Positions 27,024 to 33,743 of a stretch of 36,822 nucleotides of DNA are shown in pieces. The notes below the pieces were generated by a model. That model had not been told where the DNA came from and searched no databases. It worked only from the letters and a program-made list of their open reading frames with translations. Origin of the DNA: Eggerthellaceae bacterium. GTDB lineage: Bacteria > Actinomycetota > Coriobacteriia > Coriobacteriales > Eggerthellaceae. A program made the translations under genes and the position numbers. Each line of letters starts with the position of its first letter. Position 1 is the stretch's first letter. The stretch is from positions 1 to 36,822 of the forward strand of contig CAADXT010000166.1 in assembly GCA_900753095.1 (NCBI GenBank), in the 5' to 3' direction.

Positions 27024-27367
27024 GTTCGCGCGTTGCCCCGTAGGGCGGCTTTCCTTCCCCTGGTTGCCCGTGTTGCCAGGCGGTTTTCTTCGCTTAACCG
27101 CTTGCGTTGCTCGCTGGCTTCAAAGCGTTTGAGTTTGCTGCGTACCCCCTGTAAAAATAGGCAAATTCGCAGACCACTCCTAGCTTTATACAATCTTTAT
27201 AACAATACCATTTCCCCGCCCCGCCACGCAAAAGCAAGCCCCTGTTGCGCAACACGAAAGCGTGGCAGATGCGCCACTCCCATCAGCGGGCCGAATACGC
27301 TGCCGAAGCCAATGCAGAACGGCAAATACGCCGTTCCCGACGGCAGGGTCGCATGGGTTACAAAGCG
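27024..27367. other. Intergenic region upstream of the adhesin operon
   Basis: No gene is supported here. Near 27181-27210 the minus strand has two TATAAA-like boxes (TTATAAAG and TGTATAAAG), plausible -10 elements for the operon, without a clear -35. Around 27150 the minus strand reads CCTATTTTTACAGG, which resembles the CCTATTTTCAGG dyad upstream of the solitary subunit at 29893. Confidence 0.4.
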
Positions 27368-27468
27368 CAGAAAATGAAAAAGCTGGGCGCGAAGCCCAGC
27401 CTAAGTTAATGAGCACCACCCGTAGCTAACTGAGATTGAGACCCTTAGTATCAGCGGGCGCCGCCTAT
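27368..27468 (-). ncRNA. Candidate small RNA, copy 1
   Basis: On the minus strand a conserved 5' block (GCCCGCTGATACTAA) is followed by a 15-base variable segment (27430-27444), then a 62-base block identical but for one base to the copy at 29102. That block ends in a GC stem (GCTGGGC/GCCCAGC, 27382-27400) and a T-rich tail, a typical intrinsic terminator. CTAA and TTAG flank the variable segment and could close a hairpin around it. The -10 region here is degenerate (CACAAT), so this copy may be weakly expressed. Confidence 0.5.
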
Positions 27469-27562
27469 GAACTTATTGTGGCATGGCTTGCCACTACATG
27501 AGCGCAACGAGGTCAGGTCAACCGGCAACGCGCGTTCGATGCAAAGGCAACAGGGAAACGGC

Positions 27563-27625
27563 TCAAAAAGAAGGTCCCCGAACGTTGCACTCGAAGGCCT
27601 GAGTGTCCAAAAGGGGCAGTCGCTT
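27563..27625 (-). terminator. Degenerate terminator plus palindromic repeat after the DUF4143 gene
   Basis: On the minus strand AGGCCTTCGAG...TTCGGGGACCT forms an imperfect stem followed by TCTTTTTGAG (27563-27600). It is a decayed copy of the better terminator at 29033. A degenerate form of the CCAAAAGGGAC palindrome lies at 27607-27625, between the stem and the stop codon at 27640. Confidence 0.5.
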
Positions 27626-27639
27626 TCAGCGCCCAGCTC

Positions 27640-28896
27640 CTAGAAATCAAGACTGTTTGGGTTAAGGAGGAAATCGTATACGTTCATCATCACGATTCCG
27701 TCCTCGTTGTAGTAGGGAGCAGGGCCTTCCTTGGTAATGATGATTTTCTTGAACCCATCGTTTGCCTTCAGCAGCGATCTTTGCTCTTGCTGAATTTTTT
27801 CGGCACTTGGAAGAGCAAACGCAGACTGAATGTAATACCGCTTACTGCCGCGGTTACATACAAAATCAATCTCAAGCTGCATACGTTGGCTTTTCCCCAG
27901 CTCGTTCTTGCCGCTTGACGCAACTACGCCGACGTCAACCCCCAAGCCACGGCCAACCAGTTCGTTGTAGATAACATTTTCCATGATATGCGTTTCTTCG
28001 ACTTGCCTGAAATTCATCCGGGCATTGCGCAACCCCAAATCGGTGAAATAGAACTTGAACGGCGTGCCTATGTAGCGACGGCCCTTCACGTCGTAGCGTT
28101 TCGCCCGCCTGATTAAAAACGAGTCTTCAAGATACGAAATATAATGCTCTATCGTTTCTTGAGCTATGCTCGCATTTTTCTTGCTTTTAAACGTTGCAGA
28201 AAGCTTCGAGGCGTTCGTAAGCGAGCCGATGCCCGAAGAAAGAACGTCGATAAGCTCTTCCAAATTCGAGGTATCGCGAATGCCGTTGCGGTCTACGATG
28301 TCACTCACGTATAGCTCGTCGTAGAGCCCGCTCAAGTAGTCAGCCTTTTCTTCTGGCGTTTCCCGAAGCAAAACCCCCGGAAGGCCGCCGTAAACCGAAT
28401 ATTCTTCGTAGCCATCCCTCTTATCGCCCGAGTAGGCGCCCATGAACTCCGAAAAGCTCAAAGGAGCCATGGGGATTTCCTCACCGCGCCCTCTGAATTC
28501 AGTGACAACATCGCGTGAGAGCAGCTTTGCGTTACTGCCGGTAACGTACACATCTATCCCGTCCATCGCGATAAGGTCGATGAGAATCTCTGCGAAATCG
28601 CCAAGAAGCTGCACTTCGTCGAGCAGCACATAGCGCTGCCCCTTTGTTGATTGCGCCCATTCTGATACGTGCTGGTAAAACGTATCAGGGTCACGATACG
28701 CGCGGCTGCTAAAGCGGTCGAACGCCATTTCGAAGATGTTGGATTCGGGCACGCCCTGCTCAAGCAGGTAGTTTTTGAATAAGTTGAACACCAGAAAAGA
28801 CTTGCCGCATCGCCGTAGCCCCGTCACAACCTTAACCTGGTTGCGCCCCATGCTTTTCACAAGCTTTTCCATGTATTTAGGCCTGGCGATTATCAT
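27640..28896 (-). CDS. DUF4143-type AAA ATPase
   Basis: The product has 418 residues from ATG 28896, chosen for its AGGAT site (an ATG at 28923 has none). Walker A GLRRCGKS (26-33) and Walker B YVLLDEVQ (about 90-97) mark the AAA_14 ATPase, followed by VTGSNAKLLS as sensor and a winged-helix stretch. The C-terminal DUF4143 part has YYIQSAFALPS and the IDFVCNRG motif of a restriction-endonuclease-like fold. These are common accessory ATPases of uncertain function, sometimes suspected of toxin or defence roles. The gene stands alone between repeats and has its own dyad in the promoter. A decayed relative lies at 31173-31518. Confidence 0.9.
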   Translation of the reverse strand: MIIARPKYMEKLVKSMGRNQVKVVTGLRRCGKSFLVFNLFKNYLLEQGVPESNIFEMAFDRFSSRAYRDPDTFYQHVSEWAQSTKGQRYVLLDEVQLLGDFAEILIDLIAMDGIDVYVTGSNAKLLSRDVVTEFRGRGEEIPMAPLSFSEFMGAYSGDKRDGYEEYSVYGGLPGVLLRETPEEKADYLSGLYDELYVSDIVDRNGIRDTSNLEELIDVLSSGIGSLTNASKLSATFKSKKNASIAQETIEHYISYLEDSFLIRRAKRYDVKGRRYIGTPFKFYFTDLGLRNARMNFRQVEETHIMENVIYNELVGRGLGVDVGVVASSGKNELGKSQRMQLEIDFVCNRGSKRYYIQSAFALPSAEKIQQEQRSLLKANDGFKKIIITKEGPAPYYNEDGIVMMNVYDFLLNPNSLDF

Positions 28897-28906
28897 CGGA
28901 AATCCT

Positions 28907-28944
28907 ATCTGATTTTTTTGCATCTATAGCAAATTTTATCAGAT
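28907..28944 (-). promoter_or_regulatory. Dyad over the promoter of the DUF4143 gene
   Basis: ATCTGATTTTTTTGC and GCAAATTTTATCAGAT form an imperfect inverted repeat around ATCTATA, directly upstream of the ATPase start. The minus strand contains TATAGA within the loop as a possible -10. It may be an operator for autoregulation. Confidence 0.4.
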
Positions 28945-29032
28945 TCATTCCGCGGGCTAGCAAAACGCGAGATGCCGAGCCGTGTAAACGGCAGCTTGGA
29001 CACTGGCGCTCGAGGTCCCGGGGAACTGTGGG

Positions 29033-29070
29033 TAAAAAAGAAGGACCCCGAACGTTGCGCCCGAGGTCCT
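29033..29070 (-). terminator. Rho-independent terminator
   Basis: On the minus strand AGGACC(T)CG pairs with CG(G)GGTCCT around a GCGCAACGTT-type loop and is followed by TCTTTTTTACC. No protein gene ends here; it lies downstream of the candidate small RNA at 29102, so it may back up that transcript's terminator. Confidence 0.65.
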
Positions 29071-29076
29071 GGGTGT

Positions 29077-29099
29077 CCAAAAGGGACTGTCCCTTTTGG
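29077..29099. repeat. Perfect 23-bp palindrome
   Basis: CCAAAAGGGAC and its exact complement GTCCCTTTTGG flank a single central T. Variants occur at 29858, 29641 and 27607, each near a 3' end or terminator. They probably belong to a dispersed REP-like family. Confidence 0.75.
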
Positions 29100-29101
29100 T
29101 T

Positions 29102-29204
29102 CAGAAAATGAAAGAGCTGGGCGCGAAGCCCAGCCTAAGTTAATGAGCACCACCCGTAGCTAATCGACTTTCCACCCCGGTTAGTATCAGCGGGCGCTGC
29201 TTAT
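29102..29204 (-). ncRNA. Candidate small RNA, copy 2
   Basis: On the minus strand an extended -10 (TGCTATAAT, 29219-29211) precedes a predicted start near 29204. The transcript would contain GCCCGCTGATACTAA, a 17-base variable segment (29164-29180), TTAGCTACGGGTGGTGCTC, and a GCTGGGC/GCCCAGC stem with T-rich tail ending at 29102. The 62-base 3' block matches copy 1 with one mismatch, while the inner segment is unrelated. I see no open reading frame with a ribosome site. The function is unknown; a loop that changes while its frame is kept suggests a regulatory or guide role. Confidence 0.55.
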
Positions 29205-29350
29205 GGCTCGATTATAGCATGGCCCCGAGCCTTCCATCAGGCGAGGCGGGAGAAAGCTCCGTCCGAGTCCTTGGCAGGAGACGCGAACGCGGAGCCCAGG
29301 CAGGAAACTCCACCTGTCCCTATTTTCCCGCATTCCGTGCTGGTAAGATC

Positions 29351-29518
29351 GACGCACAATGCGCGTCATTTCGGCTGTCGAAGGCGAGATATGCTCCAAA
29401 TGTGCGCGTTTGCGATGCAAAACCCAACCTCGGGCGCGCATCTCGCGCGATTCTCGCCATATAGTCCCGATTATCGCGACCAAAGCTCGCAAAACGCGCA
29501 TTCGGTGCATATCTCGCC
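29351..29518. repeat. Cluster 1 of a GGCGAGA...AAATGTGCGC degenerate repeat
   Basis: GGCGAGA occurs at 29383 (plus), and as TCTCGCC at 29452 and 29512 (minus orientation). Each copy is followed in its own direction by a GCnCCAAATGTGCGC-like block. The same unit recurs at 33942-34119. The spacing between the two minus copies is 60 bases. Confidence 0.55.
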
Positions 29519-29640
29519 GTAAGCTCCCGCAGAAAAAACCGCTGCCGATGCCACGCCCAACCAAATGAGGCTCCTGCAGGTTGGCTGAAATGCAGCACAA
29601 AATAAGACCTCGAAGTCCGACAACCGAAGTCCCAAGCGCT

Positions 29641-29663
29641 CAAAGGGGACTGTCCTTTTTGGG
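29641..29663. repeat. Variant of the AAAAGGGAC palindrome
   Basis: CAAAGGGGAC and GTCCTTTTTGGG flank a central T. It is an imperfect member of the family at 29077 and lies in gene-free sequence. Confidence 0.5.
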
Positions 29664-29814
29664 CGACGCGTATCTTGCCGCACCCCCCAGAAAAGAATCG
29701 CCGCCCTATTCTTAACCGAACGGAGCCGCTTCCTTTGTGCGATTCCCAGCCAAAAGGCACAACCCACTTGCCTGTGCTCAGTCGAGCAGGATGCTTATAG
29801 GCCAACCAATCAGC

Positions 29815-29852
29815 GCAAAAAGAAAAAGCCCCGAGCGCAATGCTCGGGGCTT
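29815..29852 (-). terminator. Rho-independent terminator of the solitary fibre-subunit gene
   Basis: On the minus strand AAGCCCCGAGC and GCTCGGGGCTT form a stem of about 11 bp with a short loop, followed by TTTCTTTTTG. It lies 40 bases beyond the stop of the gene at 29893. Confidence 0.92.
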
Positions 29853-29857
29853 AGTGT

Positions 29858-29880
29858 CCAAAAGGAGCCGTCCCTTTTGG
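29858..29880. repeat. Near-perfect copy of the CCAAAAGGGAC palindrome
   Basis: CCAAAAGGAGC and GTCCCTTTTGG around a central C. It lies between the stop codon of the solitary subunit gene and its terminator. Confidence 0.65.
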
Positions 29881-29892
29881 TTATTCCGGCAG

Positions 29893-30738
29893 CTATGCCG
29901 TAGCCGCCTGAACGCCTACGAAACCAAGGTTGCCGGTAACCGCTCTGTCGATACCAGTTTTAGCATTCTCGGAGACGCAATCCTTGTCGCAGCCTTCATA
30001 CCATACGCGAACAGTGACCGTCTTCGGGGCATCATCGGAAATGGTAACGAGCTTATCGGTGCCCTTTTCCGCCTGGCCATTGCTGTCAACAGAGCCAGCG
30101 TAGTTGTTAAAATCGGAATACGTAGCAGAAGCAATAGATTCAGCCCCCGTTACCCAATAGTCGCCTTCCGTAGCGCCCTTATCGGTGTAATAGCCACTCT
30201 CAGTTGCGGTGCCATTTACCTTAAACAGCTTCCAAGTTGCACCGTCATCAAAGCTAATTGCAAAGCGGCCAGCAGTGCCCATCTTAGTTTCAGCGACAAG
30301 ACTAGTGGCTGCACCCTTATCGAAATAGATGTCCATCGAACCGTTAGTTACGCCCAAAGTAAAGGTGTAGTCGGCATAAACGGTCTTGCCGTCTTCGTGA
30401 GTAAGAACGCTCTGGTACTCGTCGGCAACTGCATGATTGCTACCGGTGTCGCCGCTCGTCCAATGCTTCGTTTCGTAAAAGGCTTTACCATCGTTGGTAG
30501 AAGCGGGATAAAGCTTTTTCGGGTTAGTGCCAGCCGCAGTCATGTTGTCTGCCGTTTTGCCCGCATCGGTAATGTACAGGTTCGGCACGGACGACGTGGT
30601 GCTCACATCAACGCCCTCTGCGGTAACCGCATTGTTGTTCACAAACCATGCGAACGTGGCGGCGCCGAGGGCTATGGCGGCTACGATCACCATGGCAATG
30701 GCAGCGCCGAGCTGCTTTTTCAGTGCCTTAGTTTCCAT
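29893..30738 (-). CDS. Solitary AWF-type membrane-anchored fibre-subunit-like protein
   Basis: The product has 281 residues from ATG 30738 with an AAAGGA site. A TM helix at 10-33 ends GAATFAWFVNNN, the SipW-type processing motif. The exported domain contains KLYPASTND near 73, as in the operon subunits, and closes with VTVRVWYEGCDKDCVSEN, the shared WxEGCDxxC motif, followed by LGFVGVQ. Composition is more Thr/Ala/Gly rich and Arg-poor than its siblings. It has its own promoter region and terminator and no peptidase next to it, so it probably depends on the SipW enzymes encoded at 4043 and 8499. It could be the major fibre subunit. Confidence 0.85.
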   Translation of the reverse strand: METKALKKQLGAAIAMVIVAAIALGAATFAWFVNNNAVTAEGVDVSTTSSVPNLYITDAGKTADNMTAAGTNPKKLYPASTNDGKAFYETKHWTSGDTGSNHAVADEYQSVLTHEDGKTVYADYTFTLGVTNGSMDIYFDKGAATSLVAETKMGTAGRFAISFDDGATWKLFKVNGTATESGYYTDKGATEGDYWVTGAESIASATYSDFNNYAGSVDSNGQAEKGTDKLVTISDDAPKTVTVRVWYEGCDKDCVSENAKTGIDRAVTGNLGFVGVQAATA

Positions 30739-31090
30739 ATTGGATCCTTTCTCGATCCTTCTACCTCAAAAGAGCTAAGGCGCAGCCCCGCTCTGCTTTA
30801 CCAATAGGGAGACACCTCTCCCATTAAGCACTCCATAGAGTAGCACAACGTCCTCCCCGTAAAGGGTGCTTTTGTGCAGATAAACACCTATTTTCAGGTA
30901 TAAAAGCGCTGCAGCGCACCCCCTCCCACATTTAAAACCGAGCTAAACACTCGACTATTGCCTCAATCGAAAACCCCGCGCCTACAGCCCTAGCCGGCAA
31001 TGCAACAACGCCGAGCCAAAACAAACCAACCCTCATGCCCTTTGCAAAGCATCCTCTTCACCAAGCCGATGAATCCATCCACACCAACTC
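30739..31090. other. Leader region of the solitary fibre-subunit gene
   Basis: No gene is seen here. The region contains a perfect hairpin GGGAGA-loop-TCTCCC (30807-30822) that would fall in the 5' untranslated RNA. A dyad ACCT-ATTTTC-AGGT lies at 30886-30899, with TATAAAAG next to it on the plus strand. The 5' region is long enough for a structured leader, but I recognise no known riboswitch class in it. Confidence 0.45.
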
Positions 31091-31192
31091 TTGAAAACGT
31101 GTAGCTTCACGCCCTTAGCTACCCTTGAAAACGTGCAGAACTAGCGCATCGGCTACTCTTGAAAACGTGTAGAGCGCGCTTACCGAAAACGC
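31091..31192. repeat. Three tandem copies of a 34-bp repeat
   Basis: TTGAAAACGTG(T/C)AG starts at 31091, 31125 and 31159, exactly 34 bases apart. The second half of the first two units shares only GCnnnnnnGCTAC. The third copy runs into the decayed DUF4143 gene. The period is not a multiple of three, so it is not a coding repeat. Confidence 0.65.
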
Positions 31193-31518
31193 CATGGCGC
31201 AACAGCTCACGGCGAAGGGACATCCTCTTCACTATTATTCATGCAACTCGCGCACATTCATGCAGCTCGCACGCGAGCAAAGAAGACCGCATGAAAATCG
31301 ATTTCCTCATTGTTTCGCCTTACACGGACGCAGGGATGAAACCGCGCGTTAGCCCCATCGAGGTGAAGTCGGGAAAGCAATACTCAACTATTTCCCTTAA
31401 CAAGTTCAAGAAGAAGTCCGACAAGCGTGTTGGAACTCGTATAGTTCTGCATCCTAAGCAGCTTCAGGCAAAGGAAGATGTCCTGGCACTACCCTTATAT
31501 ATGTCGTATTTGCTGTAA
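31173..31518 (+). pseudogene. Remnant of a DUF4143-type AAA ATPase
   Basis: Only the C-terminal part survives, on the plus strand. The frame from 31173 reads SALTENAMAQQLTAKGHPLHYYS, matching the ENxVAQxLxxxGHxLYY block of DUF4143. Near 31285-31290 the frame shifts, and the next frame reads MKIDFLIVSP, then VSPIEVKSGKQYSTISLNKF and VLHPKQL, LPLYMSYLL, the usual C-terminus of these proteins. The ATPase half is missing. It is not a copy of the gene at 27640, which diverges strongly. It is probably inactive. Confidence 0.85.
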
Positions 31519-31530
31519 GCATTTGCCAAA

Positions 31531-31585
31531 GAAGCCCTGGGCGAAACGCGATTCACAGCGCTCCGCCCAGGGCTTCACTTTTTTG
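31531..31585 (+). terminator. Rho-independent terminator, possibly bidirectional
   Basis: GAAGCCCTGGGCG (31531-31543) pairs perfectly with CGCCCAGGGCTTC (31564-31576), followed by ACTTTTTTG on the plus strand. It lies between the DUF4143 remnant and the convergent fibre-like gene ending at 31611, and could stop transcription from both sides. Confidence 0.88.
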
Positions 31586-31610
31586 TTAAGCAGGGGCTCC
31601 GCTGCCGGGC

Positions 31611-32789
31611 TTATGCGGGCGGGTTTTCCTGGTTGCGGCGGGTGTCCCACGTAACCTGGTTGTTCTTGTAGTAGTCGGGGGCGTCGTTGCCGGAAGCGCT
31701 GATGGGGTCGTTGCCGGTAAGGGTATCCAGGATATCCTCCACGAACTTCGCTATCAGGCTGGTTTCCTCGGCATCGTCGGCATCGAAGTCCATGGCGAAC
31801 TCCACTTCACCGCCGATGATGCTGTCCACGCATTCGGGGTCGTCGCCGTCAAGCCAGATTACGACGGTGTACTTGTCCACGTAGCCCAGCTTGAAGTCCT
31901 CGTCGGAAATATGGCACACCGTGTCGTCCGACTCGAAGTTCTCGCAGCCCGCCTCGTTGCCGCCGTTTGCGGCGGGGGCAGCATACGTAATGGCCTCGCC
32001 GTTGCGGTACACGCGCACGCGCGCGGCCTTTTCGGCGCCCTTAGACGCAGACACGATCTTAAGCTTGGCGTCGTAGTTCAGGTCTTCCTTGCCCGCGTTG
32101 CGGATGTAGAAGGTGTACGCCACATAGCTTTTGCCGTTGTGGCTGCCGTCCACCTGATCGAGGTTGTCGGGCAGGTCGGTAACGGCAATGTTGGTGCCGT
32201 CAGCCACCGCTTCGGCGCTAAGGCGCGCGGTTGCCCCCTCGAACTGGGCGTTGTCGGCAATGGCAACGCCGCGCCTGAACAGCTCCAGGCGGTTCAGGTT
32301 GATGGTGAAGTTGCCCATGTTCTCCTGCATGAACGAGATGCCGAACAGCACCGCCATGAACAGCGCCAGGCACAGCAGCACCTTCTGCAACGTGCCGATG
32401 CGCAGAAGCGCCGCGCCGATACGGTGCATGCGGCGCTTGGGCAAGTACATGGAAACGATGGCTTCCGCATCGATGTCGGCGTCTTCGGCAAGGGCGTCTT
32501 CCAGCTCTTGCACGCGCAGCATTTCCTTTTTCGAGAGCCGCTTGGAGCGACGCTTCCCGCGAAAGCCGCGCTTCTTTTCAGGGCTCGCGGATTCGGAGGC
32601 AGCTTTGGCGGAACGAGCGGCCTTAGCTTCACCAGCGGATTCCGCTTGTGACCCTTCCGCTCTCTCATTCACGCCCGCAACTTCCCGGGCATCCATTTTC
32701 GAAGCAGCTTCCTGGGCGTTCGCCTCTAGCGCTTCCGCCGGTTGGGCATCGTTGGGCTCTTCGCCCTTCTTTTTGCTGAACAATGCCAT
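31611..32789 (-). CDS. Membrane-anchored fibre-like protein with long cytoplasmic N-terminus, coupled to PilZ gene
   Basis: The product has 392 residues. About 130 cytoplasmic residues, Ala/Glu rich and then strongly basic (RGKRRSKRLSKKEM), precede a TM helix at about 134-153 (LLCLALFMAVLFGISF). There is no AWF motif. The exported part has beta strands (SYVAYTFYIRNAG) and closes with YTVVIWLDGDDPECVDS and VEFAMDF, the same WxxGxDPxC closing motif as the subunits at 11864, 9331 and 29893, so it belongs to that family. The start lies 5 bases after the PilZ gene stop, with no clear ribosome site, suggesting coupling. The missing AWF motif suggests that it stays membrane-bound, possibly as an anchor or platform. 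Confidence 0.8.
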   Translation of the reverse strand: MALFSKKKGEEPNDAQPAEALEANAQEAASKMDAREVAGVNERAEGSQAESAGEAKAARSAKAASESASPEKKRGFRGKRRSKRLSKKEMLRVQELEDALAEDADIDAEAIVSMYLPKRRMHRIGAALLRIGTLQKVLLCLALFMAVLFGISFMQENMGNFTINLNRLELFRRGVAIADNAQFEGATARLSAEAVADGTNIAVTDLPDNLDQVDGSHNGKSYVAYTFYIRNAGKEDLNYDAKLKIVSASKGAEKAARVRVYRNGEAITYAAPAANGGNEAGCENFESDDTVCHISDEDFKLGYVDKYTVVIWLDGDDPECVDSIIGGEVEFAMDFDADDAEETSLIAKFVEDILDTLTGNDPISASGNDAPDYYKNNQVTWDTRRNQENPPA

Positions 32790-32794
32790 GAGAA

Positions 32795-33460
32795 TCAGAT
32801 CTTATACTTGGCGCGCACGTAGCCCATGTATTCCTTCATGGCCTCGCGCTCCAGATCGTCGGCATAGCGGAACTGCAGGCCGCATGCGTTGCGGTACAGG
32901 CTGCCCTTCGGCGCCTGTCGAAGCCAGCACACAATGCCCAGCTGATCAGGCAGTTCGTGGCGCTCGCCATTCAAGCGGATAACGGGCATCTGCACCTGCA
33001 GCGCCTCCCCCACATCGGGAAAGTCGTTCAGGTACATTGCCAAGCCGCCGGCGGAAACGTCGATGGTCATGGCGTCTTCGCGCTCGTCTTCCGTGGCGTT
33101 GTCGCGCTGATAGTGCAAGCGCATGGAAACTTTGAAGCGCTCATCGCGGCGCTTGAAGAACGTGCGGTGCTCGGCCACCTGGCGCATTTTCCAGTACGTG
33201 CGGATGCCGGCCTTTTCCACCGATTCGGGGTAGCCCGCCACCATAAAGGTGTTTTCGCCCACGCTGTACTGCATGAGGAACTTCTGGTTTTCGTCCAGGA
33301 TAAGCGGCTTGCCCGCCAGCATGGGCACGCTGATAAGGAAGTACGCTTCGTCGACAGCGCCCTTATACGTGGCCATCATGTTGAAATCGGTTTTCTGCCC
33401 CATGGGCACGTCGAAAGCTACCTGCAGCTTAGTTCCAGGCTTTATCTGCAACTCGGCCAT
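32795..33460 (-). CDS. PilZ-domain c-di-GMP receptor with YcgR-like N-terminus
   Basis: The product has 221 residues from ATG 33460, with AAGGAAGG just upstream; in-frame codons further upstream are repeat-derived. The N-terminal part (about 1-95) resembles the YcgR flagellar-brake domain (GTKLQVAFDVPMGQ). The PilZ domain follows, with RRDER (RxxxR) near 102 and DVSAGG (D/NxSxxG) near 134, both c-di-GMP contacts. It ends in a short basic helix. It is coupled to a fibre-like membrane protein gene, so it probably links c-di-GMP level to surface-structure output. Confidence 0.92.
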   Translation of the reverse strand: MAELQIKPGTKLQVAFDVPMGQKTDFNMMATYKGAVDEAYFLISVPMLAGKPLILDENQKFLMQYSVGENTFMVAGYPESVEKAGIRTYWKMRQVAEHRTFFKRRDERFKVSMRLHYQRDNATEDEREDAMTIDVSAGGLAMYLNDFPDVGEALQVQMPVIRLNGERHELPDQLGIVCWLRQAPKGSLYRNACGLQFRYADDLEREAMKEYMGYVRAKYKI

Positions 33461-33516
33461 TTTGCCTTCCTTCCCGATTCCAGTAATGCCATGCCGGACG
33501 CTCACGCTGAACGGCA

Positions 33517-33627
33517 ATGCTGCGCCAAGCGTTCGTGCCGTGAGATGGCGCCAAACGTTGCGCCACAGCCCGTACCGAACGATGGCGCCAAACGCTGCAC
33601 CAAAGCCCGCACCGAACGATGGCGCCA
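33517..33627 (-). repeat. Three tandem 37-bp repeats in the PilZ leader
   Basis: On the minus strand TGGCGCCATC starts at 33627, 33590 and 33553, exactly 37 bases apart. Units 1 and 2 are closely alike (GTTCGGT-CGGGCT-TGG) and unit 3 is more diverged. The array lies in the presumed 5' untranslated region, 57 bases before the start codon. Confidence 0.75.
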
Positions 33628-33737
33628 TGCCGAACACCCATTTCGGACGTTCGCACGAGGTGCTTGCGCCAAGCGGTTGAACCATTTCGAATGCTCGAGC
33701 CAAACGCTGGGAGGGGCCCCACACAACAATTCTGCTT

Positions 33738-33743
33738 ATTATA
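33738..33743 (-). promoter_or_regulatory. Possible -10 box for the PilZ operon
   Basis: On the minus strand TATAAT occurs within the palindrome CTTATAATAAG. No good -35 lies 17 bases upstream. If it is used, the leader would be about 270 bases and would contain the 37-bp repeats. Confidence 0.35.

Larger units (their letters stand above)
29205..29814. other. Gene-free accessory stretch with dispersed repeats
   Basis: No coding sequence is supported; open frames here lack ribosome sites and resemble only the repeats. The stretch contains the promoter of the candidate small RNA, a GGCGAGA repeat cluster (29351-29518) and a palindromic repeat at 29641. No sign of a transposase or integrase remains. 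Confidence 0.5.

Noticed and set aside
27445..27470. A fragment of 23S rRNA (CTGATACTAA occurs near the 23S 3' end)
   Set aside because: The match is ten bases only; no other rRNA sequence or tRNA is present, and the block is part of the repeated small-RNA-like unit.
29187..29600. Minus-strand open frame of 137 codons
   Set aside because: It spans the GGCGAGA repeats, has no ribosome site and no family-like features.
31091..31192. A CRISPR array
   Set aside because: Only three repeats of 14 conserved bases, similar spacer halves and no cas genes.
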